Assembly (NCBI GenBank): GCA_010015745.1
Contig: ML978272.1
Span: 33,729-97,728, forward strand
Direction of reading: 5' to 3'
Origin: Setomelanomma holmii
Taxonomy: Eukaryota; Ascomycota; Dothideomycetes; Pleosporales; Phaeosphaeriaceae
Length of the DNA stretch: 64,000 nucleotides
A model generated the notes under the pieces. The model worked only from the letters and a program-made list of their open reading frames with translations. It had not been told where the DNA came from and did no database searches. Both the position numbers and the translations under genes were made by a program. This document shows, piece after piece, positions 22,036 through 34,537 of the stretch (positions within the stretch are counted from its first letter, which is position 1; every line of letters starts with the position of its first letter).

Positions 22036-25000
22036 GGCTTTGACGCGTGAAGTGAGCACTGCGCGATGCCGTGCAGGGAATACGTCAATGACGCGGAGGG
22101 ATCGCTGGTGCTGGGGCCATCCGCTTACCTCACTAGCGCGGCACTTGTCTACTTCAAATTTCGGAATCTTCGTACCCAACCTCTTCAACCATCACGCGTC
22201 CCAATCCTTTGTGAGCACTTTACCTCGCATCTCCCATGTGCATACATTTTCTTCTTCTACGATGATCATATCGTATCTCTTCTGCCTCCGGAGGCACCTC
22301 CTTACCCTTAACGTTCACCTTTCGATGCCCTAAACGTGTCTTTTCTAACCTACACCGACTCGATCGACACGCCCGACTCTATCACCACAATTCGCTTCTC
22401 AACAGACTGAACGACATCATTCACCGTCGATCGCTCCAGGCCCTTCGTTTAGCATCACACATTCTGCATCACAATTACGCGTCTAGGACGCAGACCTTTG
22501 AATTATAGCTTACCACCCTTCTGAGGCGTTGACGTCTTTTTTCGGCGAAGCCCTATCCGCCGGCTTGGCCTCCGGATTGGATGGTTCGGACCCACACTTT
22601 CAATCGGTCTGACCACGGACAAAGGGCCTCATTGGAGGTACCGGTCACATATTGGCAGAAACGACTACAAGGCCTTGAGCCTCAATACATCAATCGGGAG
22701 ACGTCCCGTTACAATCAGCATCCTGAAACAGGTCTGACATTGCAAAACAAAAGTCGAGCTTCGAGCTCGCAGACGACAGGCGAACCACGACTTGCAAGAA
22801 AATACCAGCATTTCTTTTGTAGCCTAAGGCTCACTGCAGCGGGCGTGCGGCTACCGATATTGCATCAGTGCAGCAACACACCCGCCGAGCCCATGGTGAT
22901 ACGTGCTGGACAAGATGAGCAGTCGGAGGAAGGCCAGTACTACAATCGGTCGAGAGACCACGACCAAGGAGTTCAGACGAGCCATGAAAGCCCACCGAGC
23001 GAAACACGATGTGGCCGCTGCGGAGGAGAGCAAATGAATGCCTGACTCAGAGCCTCTTTGAGAGGCCACCTGTATAATGGGGGTTCAACTCCGACTTACA
23101 GCACATACAAACGTGTAGGACGAACGCAGAAGACGCCGACGAAGACACCACACGTCCCGCTCGAGCCGGTGGGCACGGCAAGGAGTCGACTCCCATACAA
23201 GGTTTCGGCCATCGAAAACTGGACCGCTTACCAATGATACCCTATGTTCAAATCCGCCATCAAGCGGTAACAATATCTACGCTGCTGAAAAGCTTCTTTC
23301 GCTGAACCACGCAGACCTTTTGGGCAGGGGCATTCCCCCGAAGTCGGGAGGGGAGTCAGGAGAGGTCAAACCTCTTGCGAGAGCAAGAGCTTTTGGCAGG
23401 TCTCGGAATCCGATCTCGACGAAAGAAGCCTACCGATATTGGGCCGCCTTCGAGCGACTCTGACAGACTGCAAGGTCCCAGGCACTTTTTGCTTCAAGGC
23501 ACCTGCTATCTGCCGTCGACTTTACAGCCTTAACAATGCCTGCATCTCATCGTCTCGGATGCTCTAGCCTCGTTGTTTTAAGTGCCCTGGTAGAAACACT
23601 GCCGACGCAAGATCTCATCAATTTTGTTTGATGGCGATCTTTCACGCGATGCTCAAAGGACTGAACCTGGCAGAAGCATGTCCGAAACTGATGAGTGTAA
23701 TAGCCTTTGGAGGCTCGCGAGTCGATGCTTTTGGTGTTCTATTTATGCTCTTCGCCCGCGCTTGCTGGGGTAGACGACACCTCGCAGTTGAAACATGGTG
23801 ATCGTCCTAGCAAGTTGTGTGGCACAAGATTAGATTCGCATCCGATCGTATTGATCGTTGCGATGGTCACTTCAGGGATTGACCACCCCTGGAGACGCTG
23901 GGAGCTCGTACCCGGCAGAAGAGGGAGACACTGATGCGACAGATGGGTTTTATCCCGGTTGCTCGATTGGAGCTTGACGTCGGCATCGTTGTTGATCTCT
24001 TCGACGAACCGTGGCAATGGCGCAGTCTTCCTTAGTCATGCCGTCACGGTTGGCTAGGCGATTCGCACTTCATCCAACGCCTCTCAAGAGCTTGCTGTAG
24101 CCTCAATTGTAAGCGCTCAAGCAAAGTCCAGCTTCTTCATGAAGCGGTTCATGGACATGGGACAGGTAGTGACCACCCTGTGTGCGGCAACACGTCGTTA
24201 GTTCGACAACCGGTCATGCTCGATGAGCGATTGCGGGTTCTGGGGGCTTCTGTAGCTTGAAGACCAAGAGGGGTTCGGGGGATTGATCAAGTGTCCGTTG
24301 TGGGGTTCGAGGGTTTTCCTTTCGTCGCTTGTGTCTTAATACTGTCGTTCTGAGAGCATTAAGACCTAAGTGCGAGAGATACGTTGACTTTGGTCATCGT
24401 TCCGCTTCCAATTAAGCTAGAGCTCGTCGTCACGTTATTCATCCACGTTGAACGAGTGTGGACAGGGAAGCAAGATTGAACCAGTCATCGCCCGCTACCT
24501 CTGGGTGGTGATGCCTTTGTTCGCTCGAATCGTCATGCCGATTGGTTGGCTTGGGGACGAGCGGGCAGAGGGAACATACTTTTGTACAGATGCCCTCTCG
24601 ATGTTGGCCCATTAATCTCTGTGATTTCTTGCTGGCCCACTCGATTTGTTGCTTCAGTCTCTACATTCAGTAATCCAATACACACATTTCGGCGCTCCAA
24701 TGTTCTTCGGCTTTGTGGTGATGCTTTTGCAAATCGTGTTTCTCTCGGCCGAAACCTTCTCACCCTTTGCTTATGTGTGTAGGGTTTCGTCCACACTTCT
24801 CTCTTCAAGCGTTCACAATACACTAGTGCATGCTCAACAAACTTTGACTTCCCCGCGTAAACATGCGTTCATGCCCGATAAAACCACGACCGAGCTCGTG
24901 AACCAACGTGTTGCCACAGCCCAAGTGCTCGGTTCAACGCTTGACTGCAGCTCCTGATCCTTCAGCTTCGATCTAGAGCACTCAAACCGCAGCGGCACCA

Positions 25001-25217
25001 GGCCGCGCGATCAAGCCTATGTAGTCGACTCATGTTTTAATCCAGCGGATGTGAGACCGTCTCCTTGAAGCTGCAAGATAGAAATGAGTTTGTTGACGGT
25101 ATTCAGTGGAGACGGCACGTAAATTGTTCGACCCCAGGTATACAGAATTGAAATTTGAACGTTTGATAATCATTTGTTATTTGGTCGTTATATCATATCT
25201 CCGCGTAGTAAAACTTG
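22036..25217. other. 3.2-kb region without recognisable genes
   Basis: Only medium open frames occur (for example 22581–23045 plus, 23707–23934 plus and 24533–24823 minus), none with a family signature or convincing splice continuation. Short coding-like patches change frame repeatedly between 23000 and 24300, which may mark old decay. I could not identify a source gene or transposon. Confidence 0.4.
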
Positions 25218-26533
25218 TCACCGCCAATATATAGGCCACCCCTGCGTATCCTCCACCGTCAAATCGCCCATCTCCGCCAGTCCACCCGACAATCGCATCT
25301 TGGGAACCTGGCTATCTCGCGTTTCGGGCCTCATGACAGGCGGTGCGGGAAGTGCTGGCGTTGATTCTCTTGATCTTGACGGACTTTGACTGCTTGTCGC
25401 GCTGTGTCTTGGGCTCAACGTTCCAGCTGCTTCCACGATCACTACCTCGGTTTGTCTCGGGCTTGTTGGTTCGTGCTGCCTCGATAAGGATGTGTTCACG
25501 CCCCATTCGGGTATCTTTTGGCATTCCGAAGGCGACATTAGCTCAGTCACGGTCGTCGCGGAGCTACCCAGCCTCGATGTCCGTAGCGGTGGCAGAAGGG
25601 CTCCATGATCGCTAATGGCCCAGCTACCTCGTCGACTGCGCGGCCATTGCGAGAGATTCAGGTTGCTTGAGAAATGGCGTATACGTGCTGGCGCGGCGGT
25701 GACTACGAGGGAATTCAAGAATGGTAGATTGGCGAAGATGATGCAGAGTGTGGATTCGGAAGTGTACCAGTATAGGTAATCTGGTGAATGGGGGTTTCTG
25801 AGAATGGATTCTCGGGATAAGATGCTGATGATTAGCACGAGCGTGCTTAGGATGAGAAGGATGGCGAGCAGGAGGCGGCGCGGTGTTGGTATGAACGGAA
25901 CTGGAACTATCATGATGAGAATTGTGTTTGGTATGTCGAATGAAAGTGTTAGAGCTGTGTGGGCGTGGAAGAAAGTGCATTGAGAATTGCTCGATGATAT
26001 GTCCCAGTATGCTTCGGTTGGCTGACACCATGTCATGAGAGAGATCTGTACAATGAGGAATGAAATGGCGCAGAAGAGAGCGCTGCATCTCAATGACCAT
26101 CGTTTGGCTCGACTCGTCTCTGTAGGACTGAAGCAAGTTAGTCATTGTGTTATGCAGGACTTATTATGTGAGCTCGTACAATATTCGCCAATACAGCACT
26201 AGCAAGCACGCCTTGACCAGCCATATCGTAATGATTTGCATCTCTTCGAGCATGTAACGAAACTTGCGCTCATTTGCAGATTGACCGCTGTCAATCTGGT
26301 TTGCAAGGACGATTGACGCAGTGTATGGCATCAATACTAGAATTGATAGCCAATCGTCCGCTTGTAGCTTCTTAAAGCTGCCGAGTGTCATTCGGCGAAA
26401 TATGCTATGGCGAGTCAGTACAGCTCAAAGAGATCGGTGAACCGTAGACCCACAATCTTGAAAAGATGAGAGATATGGAGACTGTGTAGAGTGTCCACGA
26501 TTGGATCGCAAGTGTCGTAATTTGGTTCGTCAT
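25218..26533 (-). CDS. fungal rhodopsin-domain integral membrane protein
   Basis: Three exons (26533–26454, 26404–26180, 26127–25218) with introns of 49 and 52 bp give 404 residues. The N-terminus (MTNQITTLAIQSWTLYTVSI) enters the membrane directly. After helix 1 comes FRRMTLGSFKKLQADDW, the K-x-L-x-x-D-D-W/Y element typical of this family (fungal rhodopsin domain, PF20684, related to PTH11-type receptors). LLVLYWRIFPTE and a WCQPTEAYWD…C segment follow, then about four more helices and a ~150-residue Ser/Pro-rich cytosolic tail. No CFEM domain is present. Function in the family is mostly unknown; a receptor-like role is inference. Confidence 0.78.
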
Positions 26534-28193
26534 GTCGTGAAAGTTGTGCGATGATGCAGCGAATTTAATGCAGTAGATGCTTGAATGCTTGAATGCTTGA
26601 GAAAAAATGAGCAGGATAATGTACAACAGGAGAGGGCAATAGTGGTTGCAGAATTTGAGAAAGAGATCGCGTGCTTGGAGAGTGAAAAGATGAAGTTGAT
26701 GATCGCCGAACACGTTTTTCGTATCACCTCAGATGTAGATCCACACGTTGCCAAGCCATGTCTCAGACACAAGGAGAAAAAGCAGTCTTCGATAAGCGTG
26801 GGCAATGCCCAAAGCAGGGTGACCATGGCCCAAAAGCGTACAGTGTCGATCATCTACTGCGTGGGCATGCTGTAGCTTTGTGACATCCACCCCACGACTT
26901 CCTTCCGTCCCGCTGTAGTGGTAAGCCCCAGTGCAGATCTAGCAGGGAAAACTCTCTCTGTGGCCTCCCGTAAAGCTCCACGAACCCAGTGACAGTGGTG
27001 GATGTGCGGGACGCAGGAGATGTGCGCTATTGACGCATGGGGATTTGGATTTGGAAAGTGGCAGTCCAGACCCTGAAGTGTTTGAGCCGAGGTTCGAGAC
27101 CATAACAACTCCCATACCCCATCACATCGCCGCTATCAGGACAATCACGCCCAAGATGGAGTGATTGGTTGCTGGCCAGGCACGGTGCCTGGTGTTCCTG
27201 ATCCTGATCGGCGGGACGAAGCGAAGCGAACCCGAATGATCGTCGCTAATCGTCTTAGCATGGGCCTCCAGGAACACTGTCCTTTTTTCCCGCCGCCGTC
27301 CTACTTCGCGCGGTTTATGGTGACTTTTGCTGATGCTATTTAGACGCGTCCGCACAACGTTGAGCGGGGTAAGTATGTTGGCTGATTTTACGATAGCTGA
27401 GAAGAGCTGGACTGAGAGGACGATGTGGGCCTGGGTCGTCGCTACCGCAATGTGCGAAAAAAGAAACAATGCGTCGCAATGCTTTGCGAAGCACGAGCAA
27501 AAGGCAGCGAATTGCGACATGAGTCACGCTCAATTTCTATTTCAATTTCTCCGAGCTGCCCCAGCATAGCGGACGACCCATACAAGCCTTGCCGAAGCGT
27601 GGTGGCGGCTCAGCCGTTCGCTTGTCACACGGGGCATATGGCAATCCAATGAAGCCTCCCGCGGCCGAGAGACAGAGCATCTCCCTTGCTAACAATGTCT
27701 TCGCACGCAGGAAGTCCGCAGCATCGCGTTATCATGCCGAGGGGCCGACGCGGCTTCAAGGTTGCTGCGGCAGATCGATTGCGATATTCATATCCCATCT
27801 GACGTGGGACATATCTTGAGAACATGGCGCGGCGATGGCTCTATGGGACTTACAGAATCACCAAACTCCGTTCCGAAACTCTTTCTATCGTGTTGCAGAT
27901 ATGAGGGGAACGTGTCGATGTTGATGTGAGATCGAGGTTGCGGGACCCGAGTCATGTGCTAGCGCGATTGCCTCTCTGCGCGACCAACGTGTCAGCTTCG
28001 CGAACGTTCTACGTCACCCATGCTGCCTGCGACATCCACGCCGCGGCGTATGTCCGCCGTTATATGTCCATCATAGTTCCCACGCCATTCCGTCAGACTG
28101 CCTTCCAGGCCAAGCGTAAACAGTATATTTGACGATCTCTGTCGTGGAGTTGACCATCTCTTGCCAGTCGACTGTGTACCTACAATATTCAAA
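26534..28193. other. intergenic, no gene recognised
   Basis: About 1.66 kb between two divergent genes. The only small repeat noted is three copies of TGCTTGAA near 26578–26600. Open frames (26585–26875 plus, 27122–27520 minus) show no domain. Confidence 0.4.
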
Positions 28194-30060
28194 ATGGATG
28201 TACAACTGTATGTTTACGACCTTTCCCAAGTAAGTGGCTGTATACAACAGAGTCAACGCAGGCTGATGTATGCAGGGTCTTGCTCGTAGCATGTCTCGTC
28301 AATTTCTCGGAACGCAGATAGACGCCGTATACCACACTTCGATTGTCATAGACGAGATCGAATACTATTTCGGACAAGGTGTCCAGACATGTCGCGCGGG
28401 CGCCACACATCATGGACGACCAATGGAAACGATCAAGCTTGGAAGAACAGATCTTCCTATCGAGGTCATCCTCGAGTATCTGGAGTCGCTGAAGGAAGTG
28501 TACACGCCTGAGTCGTACGACCTCTTCATGCACAATTGCAACAATTTCTCCAATGACTTCTCCATGTTCCTGGTCGGAAAGGGCATACCAGAGCATATTG
28601 CCTCGTTACCGCAGACGGTTCTCGATACACCATTCGGGCAGATGCTACGGCCGCAGATCGATGCAGCTATGCGACCGATAACGCAAGCGCCCACGCCGCA
28701 GGCCGCTGCACCACTACGACCACAAACGACAAGTGGGAACATGCAAAACGGTACTGCGCGAGGCGCTCCTTCAACAGGTGTCGAGGGCGCACTGGCAGCA
28801 GCAATGGGCAGGGTCAACAACGTGACAGCGATACGAGACGTAGATCGTCTCCTCGATTTGGCGAAAGACCGCTGCGCCATCATCTTCTTCACAAGCTCTA
28901 CTTGCGGGCCTTGCAAGCTAGTATATCAGCCATATGACGACCTTGCGGCCGAAGCAGGTTCCAAATGCGTCTTCATCAAGATTGACTTTAGCCACGCCGA
29001 TCGTACCATCAATATTCGATACCCTAATGTTCGGGCTACACCCACGTTCATCACATATGTTCATGGGGAGAAGCGGGATGAATGGAGTGGAGCCGACCCG
29101 AGGCAATTGCGGAGCAATGTGGAAATGTTGCTACATGCTGCATTTCCGACTCATGCGCACCTCGAAAAGAGCACGCCTATGTTGTTGAAGCAGAGCCAAC
29201 GACCTATCTCCTTCCCGAAAGTTCCACCGATAGACAAGGTTGTCGCAAAGATGGGCACCGCTGGCAAAGATCCAGCTGTCTCGTCAATTGTATCGTTCAT
29301 TGATGCTCGGGAGCGCTTTGGTGCTATGGAAGCTCCATTGACGAAGCTGCCACAATTCGCCGAATTTCTGAAGAAGAGCACATCTACTCTTCCACCAGAA
29401 CTATTGTTCACAGCCCTTGACTTACTCAGGATCACGCTTACGGACGTGCGTGTAGCGGGATTCTTTGCAGAGGAACACAAGGGCGCGACCGGAACACCAG
29501 CTACCGTGCACCACCTCCTCAATCATGTCGAAGGCCTAGGTGCATCCGCGCCATATCCGCTACGGCTCACGACTCTGCATCTAGCATGCAATTTGTTCAC
29601 CTCGCCGCTTTTCATACCGCACCTGCTCTCTCCTCCGTTGTCATCTACGTTGATCTCCATTCTCACAAATGCTCTACTAGACGAGAGATACCCTGCACTC
29701 AAAGCGTCAGCGCTCAGTCTCGCTATGAACATCGCATCTTCAAACCACAAGACTCGAATGAAGCAGCATAGTGCCAACACGGCGCATACTCTACCGGGCG
29801 AAAAGGAGCTTCCAGATTCCGAGCAAGTAGAGCTACTTGCATCGCTGCTGGAGACGCTGGGCTTGGAAGAGCAATGGAGCGATAACAAGAAGATGGCGCT
29901 AATAGCTACAGGGTGGATAGTATATGGTGCAGACTTGGACGGAGAGGTTCACGATTTGTGGAAAGTGATGGATGCTGCAGGCACAGTGGCAAGAATACAC
30001 GCTAAAGCCGCGGAAGACCGTTTGATGCTCAAAGAGATCAAGGGCTTGCTGGACATGTGA
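28194..30060 (+). CDS. DeSI (PPPDE) – thioredoxin – PUL fusion protein
   Basis: Two exons (28194–28229 and 28276–30060) give 606 residues. The 12-codon first exon supplies MDVQLYVYDLSQ, the first strand of the peptidase fold. Domain 1 (~1–150) is a PPPDE/DeSI deSUMOylating-type peptidase with catalytic His32 (VYHTSIV) and Cys100 (HNCNNFSNDF). Domain 2 (~195–300) is a thioredoxin with active site C222-G-P-C225 and the cis-Pro segment RATPTF. Domain 3 (~320–606) is helical and matches the PUL domain, which in Doa1/PLAA binds Cdc48/p97. All catalytic residues are intact. The combination suggests a ubiquitin- or SUMO-linked, Cdc48-associated protein; substrate unknown. Confidence 0.88.
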
Positions 30061-30434
30061 AGCTGCTAGGCGCGTCTGAAATGCATCTGTCCCCGTGGCT
30101 TTCACAATGTGTAATCATCGGTGAGCCAGCTCTGCAGAGGTGGCCATATGTGCCCGGGGTGGGCGAGTGAGAGGACGCCAGAATCTTACTTGTTAGCAAT
30201 ACACCTCACCCGAATTGGGCGACTATACCTCCCAATGTCGCAAGGCTGAAGTCCATCCACACGCACGACCTTCCAATCAACAAGGCTGAACTGCGAATGG
30301 CAATTCAAGGCCTCTCGCACTCTCCCCTCTGCTTTGTCAAGCTTCGTCTGCAGTAACTCGCTTACTTCGCTCCAAGCTTGGCTTATCTCCTTACATCGGA
30401 CTTCTCTTGGGATGGAAGCCCTCTCTGTGTCAAG
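30061..30434. terminator. convergent 3' region
   Basis: About 370 bp between the stop codons of two convergent genes. No gene is visible; it presumably holds both 3' UTRs. Confidence 0.35.
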
Positions 30435-31169
30435 TCACAATGGGCGCGATTGGCGACCGGTGGTGACGGGATATACTTGATACAGAAGTGAAATTTGACC
30501 TACCGACTGTGTGACTGTAGATGTTCGGGTGCTGATTGATGTAGAAGTCTGTGTAATCGTACGACTAAGGGTCTGTGTTTGGGTCTGTGTCGTTGTCTGA
30601 GTCGACGCAGGCGGGATTGAGGTGCTCGTGATCGTAAAAATAATTGTTTGAAAATAAGTGACTGCTGGCGGGACGGAAGTTGTCGTAATGGTCTGAGTGC
30701 GATATTCAGTCTCCACTTCGGTCGCAGTCAGCGCTCCAGACTGGCAGCTCGATGTGATAGTCAATGTCGATGTTATAGCGTATGCCGGAAAAGCGCAACC
30801 TATATCGTAGTACCAGTAGGGTTGAGTGCTGTCCTCGATGAAATTGCCATCCCTAGTGAGGCCGTCAGACGTTGAATCAAGTGGAACTTGTGGTATTTTG
30901 GAGAACAATACTCACAAGCCATTGTCGAAGAACTCGCAGTACTGCGATGGTCCGTCTGACCAATATGAGTACCGAAAACTCTTACACTTCGCTGCGTCTT
31001 GTTTGCAATACGCAGCACACAAAGCGAACGTCGTCGGGCCTTTGTAGAAGAAGTTTCCCATGTAGTAGGATATCTTAATATCATTGTGTATGCCAACTTT
31101 GCCGCAAATGTTGGCAGCATCCGTGCCGAGCACACAAGCGAATATCAGGTAGATGTTGTACAGGAGCAT
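30435..31169 (-). CDS. secreted PAN/apple-like protein with Ser/Thr-rich tail
   Basis: Two exons (31169–30916 and 30852–30435) over a 63-bp intron (GTGAGT…CTAG) give 223 residues. The first ATG of the frame starts a signal peptide (MLLYNIYLIFACVLGTDA). A Cys-rich domain follows (ICGKVG…TTFALCAAYCKQDAAKCKSF…QYCEFFD…DIGCAF), with spacing typical of fungal PAN/apple-like domains. The C-terminal ~120 residues are Thr/Ser-rich (TITSTSIPPASTQTTTQTQT) and likely O-glycosylated. No GPI-attachment pattern is clear. A cell-wall or matrix-binding role is inferred from architecture. The 3' end could include another intron (possible GTAGGT donor near 30495). Confidence 0.7.
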
Positions 31170-31536
31170 AATGGCGATGAGAAGACGTTGACACACTCTT
31201 GAAAACAAGTAGACCGAGGATGCCAGCCAAATGTCTGCGCAGCACTGATGAGCCCTCCCATTTGGTTCTTGATGCCGCGCAAACCATTCCTGAGGATCCG
31301 GGTACTGAATCCGACCAAACCATGTGCTAGTCAGCTCTTCGGACCGAGAGAAGCTTTTGTGTTCGAGGGCGCGTCAAACTGAGGAATGCTTCGAGGAATG
31401 CAAGATCGTGGTGTTTGTGGGAGCAGGTTTTGAAACCAATCAAAACGCTCAATCATAGTCCTGGCTTTCTTCAGTCTCTTGTGTTGCAATGTTATGCTGT
31501 GTGGCGATCATGTGAGGATCGCTGACCTCGTCCAAG
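31170..31536. other. intergenic, no gene recognised
   Basis: About 370 bp between the PAN-like gene start and the 3' end of the regulator pseudogene. No gene or motif is recognised. Confidence 0.35.
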
Positions 31537-32913
31537 TCATGGTGCAACCCATTCGACTCTAGCCCTCGGCCACCTGATCCAAGCAATATGTTCCCTATCC
31601 AGCGTGTGAAAGATACCGCTCATAACGTGATGGGTCCAACCCTTCAGGTACCAGAATCTTTCCATCTCATGCATGAGAACCACGAAGTGTGCGTAGATGA
31701 TCAGCGCAGTGGGGTCGCGCCCTTGTAGTCTGTCAAGGAAGAGATCTGGCATTCTGTAGAGCCATACAAATGAGACATGTAGCTCTCCGTTAACGCCGTC
31801 GTATCGACTCGCATAACATTCCGTCAAATCGTCCACAGCGCACACATTAACGTCGCCTCCAGAAGGCTCAATTACAGCTAGAACGTGGTCCCGGAGATCA
31901 CTGAGCTGCTCCTCGTACCCATCTGGTTTCATCATTGGTGGCAGTGATCGACCTTTGGTTCTCAAGTCCGGCGCATACGTTTTGGTGAAGTTTTGTCGTG
32001 CAAGGCTGTTGAGTGTAGTCCAGACCCCACAGAACATTACTAGCCAGTCGGATCTTCCATGATCTCCAAAGGCAAGGTACTCTCCTGGCTGAGGTCCTTT
32101 CGCCCAATTGACGAAGCAGATAAGTTGCGCTGACGAGAGTACGGCGTCGCAATTATCGGAAGTAATGTTAGCCATTTCAGGTATTACTCTTAAAAGTGCC
32201 CTCTTATAGATGGTTTGCAGTCGCGGCATACGTCTCGGCGCGTTTCGGCCGGCAGCGAGACAATTGAAGCGCTGTTGGTGCAAACATGAGGTGTACAACA
32301 TGTTGATGACTCAACGCTACATCGTCCATCAAGGCCTGCCAGCGTCTTCCGCCTGATGACCATGCGGATGGAGATTGGCAGGTCGTAGTTGCCCAATGTT
32401 ATGTGACCTCAATCTCTCATAGGCGAAGCTCTTCAGGCTTTGATGAGACTCTGATCTCCGGGATGTCTGCAGCCTGCGCAGTTGTGTCACGTGTGGTGTA
32501 GTCGCATTGCACATTGCGCCTTTAACAATTCGCACACTGCGGCTTGCCTTCGTCGCACTATCATGCTAGATTAGTACAGCCAAGCGAAAGTTACATGTGT
32601 GAAGAATACTTTAATGTAGACTGTCTATTTTCAAGGGTGCAGGAAGATTCTGGCATATATCGATACTACCTAGGTATGGACAGTCTATCCTCACTGCCTC
32701 ATAATCATTGGGAGACACCCTCGAGGAGCGCTTGAGAACAGCTAGGGTGAAAGGAGAGCACGACAAGTAGATACGCACCTTTATACGGCGTGTCTTACAG
32801 TTCTCGCAACCGGCGCAGAATTTTCGATGGGACTTTCTCGTTATCTTGGATGAGGTAACATCGCCGGGCGCCTCTTGAGAGGTTGGCGTATTTTCAGATA
32901 TTGGGGATTCTTG
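31537..32913 (-). pseudogene. Zn2Cys6 transcription factor, UPC2-like, inactivated
   Basis: The first half of a zinc cluster (CAGCENCKTRRIK) ends at a GTGCGT donor (intron 32778–32558). The second half (CDEGKPQCANC) resumes at 32557. The next codon is TAA inside the cluster. Further in-frame stops follow: TGA within LRL-stop-EIE and TAA before HWATTT. A −1 shift near 32213 leads into the last ~215 codons (YKRALLRVIPEM… to WIRWPRARVEWVAP), which are intact. Gene order and sequence (zinc cluster, LRLxEIEL-HHW element, C-terminal MHEMERFWYLKGW) match the UPC2/sterol-uptake-control-like group. All three stops can arise by C-to-T change (CAA to TAA, CGA to TGA). The upstream exon with the start codon was not found. 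Confidence 0.75.
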
Positions 32914-33829
32914 CTACATGTCAAGATGGCGAGCGCAGCATGCAACGCCTTGTTGTAGATTTGGAGGCTTCGGCGTGCGTGATGGCTTACCTAGCGACAG
33001 GAGCGCGTTCGAAGAGGTAGCGCGCAATGCTAGCCTCGGCAGCGGAACTTGTTGAGTTAGCGCATGCCCTGTGTCACCTGCTCCGTCGTAATGAAAGTGC
33101 TGCCATCGCAAGCATTTCCTAAAACCGCTATGCCCTACGGGCGCATAGATCAGGTAAGTGTACGCTACCACTATCCTCGAGAGGCGATCGTAACAATTGC
33201 TAGGGGCAAACCACCCGAGAACTGAACCTTCTTGTCCTCTCGCGTAAATACGCCCAAATGTTCTGAACAAAGACGTATGGTGCTGAACACCCTCAAAGGG
33301 GTCCATACAGCATCCCAAGATACGCAGTCAACTTCGAGGGCTGATAGGCCAAATGATCAGATTTCTTGGCTCGGCTGCAAGTCCATTCAAGTGTTCCCTC
33401 ACCCAGTCGGTCCACCAGAGCCACGACATATTTGTTGTCCACGATTTTGCAATGGACGACGAGCCTATGGCCGCATAACACGGATTGCGGACTAGTCCTC
33501 TGCTTCCTAAGCAGATTCCGTCATACTGCTCGTTCTCTGGCTCACAAATTTTGCGGCGCAACAGTGCTCGTATTTCCTTGTTTCCTCGCGTATTCTATTC
33601 TGACGTTGTGTCGGATGGATGGCGCTAAACCTCGCGACCAATGTAAATGAGAGAAGATGGCTAGCCATGACACAAGTCGATGCAAATTTGGAGCAGTCGG
33701 ACCTTGCATGACGCTTAAGTGGCTGCTGCATGTGTGTATATCAGTACGTTGGCCTCGATCTTTTCGCTCTCCTAGATCCCAAAGCAGCTCATATCTTCCA
33801 AGCCTCTCAACCACCACAACAAGACAAAC
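32914..33829. other. intergenic, possible gene debris
   Basis: About 900 bp. Overlapping minus-strand frames (32914–33318, 33293–33481, 33328–33561) together look like fragments of one decayed coding sequence, but no family is recognised and no start is evident. Confidence 0.3.
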
Positions 33830-34537
33830 ATGAGCACAGTCCCTCCCAAGCCCAGCGAAGATGTCGTACATATGTCAACAGGCTATACTCGCCCTGGAAT
33901 GCCCCCGCCTCCGTACTTCAAGACACATTTCGTGAATCCGAACTCTTTCAAAGCCGCCATCAATACCAAACTCGACAATCCGGTCGTGTCGCTATTCAGA
34001 CTCAGCCTTCGCCTACTTCAATTCGCCTTCGTACTTGCTTCAGGCATATCCTACGCTGTCGAGCTCGCTCATGACAACGTCACTGGCCACTCCAGCTTCA
34101 TATATGCTCAGGTGGTACTCGGCTTCACTATGATCACTCTTATCACAGACAGCGTAACTATACGTTGCTACCGCTTCACTCGGTTGGTGGGATGGATACT
34201 CGTGATCCCGTGATTCGTATGCTTCGCCGTCTTCTACGAGGCATACCTTAACGGTACAATCGAGCCGGAGTTCCGCGGCGCGGATGTGGGCCGCATGCAA
34301 CGGGCTGTGTGGTGCGACCTTGTCAACGCGCTCTTGTGGTTCGGTAGCGCGTCCTTCTCGTCAGCCATGTGCTGCACTGGAGCCAAAGCTGCTATCAAGA
34401 ACAAGCTGCAGAGAAAAAGGCAAAAGAAGGATGAGAAAGGAACTATGTTGCGTAGGATCGAGGATATGGAGACCGGAGTTGTTGGCACAGAAATAACGCA
34501 GGGCGATGCCCTTCATCAGCGAACTCGGAATCTCTGA
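33830..34537 (+). pseudogene. MARVEL-like four-helix membrane protein with one in-frame TGA
   Basis: One reading frame from the ATG at 33830 to the stop at 34537 would encode 235 residues, broken only by TGA at 34211–34213 (ILVIP-stop-FVCFAVFYEAYLNG). Four hydrophobic helices are visible, starting with LFRLSLRLLQFAFVLASGISYAVEL. The C-tail is Lys/Arg-rich and charged. The pattern resembles the MARVEL-like integral membrane proteins common in Pezizomycotina. The stop sits in helix 3, where related proteins usually carry an aromatic residue, so TGG to TGA (G-to-A, i.e. C-to-T on the other strand) is the simplest origin. No intron can remove it: the nearest usable acceptor would leave under 40 bp. 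A recent lesion, a polymorphism, an error or readthrough are all possible. Confidence 0.65.

Noticed and set aside
22581..23045. 154-codon plus-strand open frame
   Set aside because: No domain, no signal peptide, no convincing splice partners, and surrounding sequence is not coding-like.
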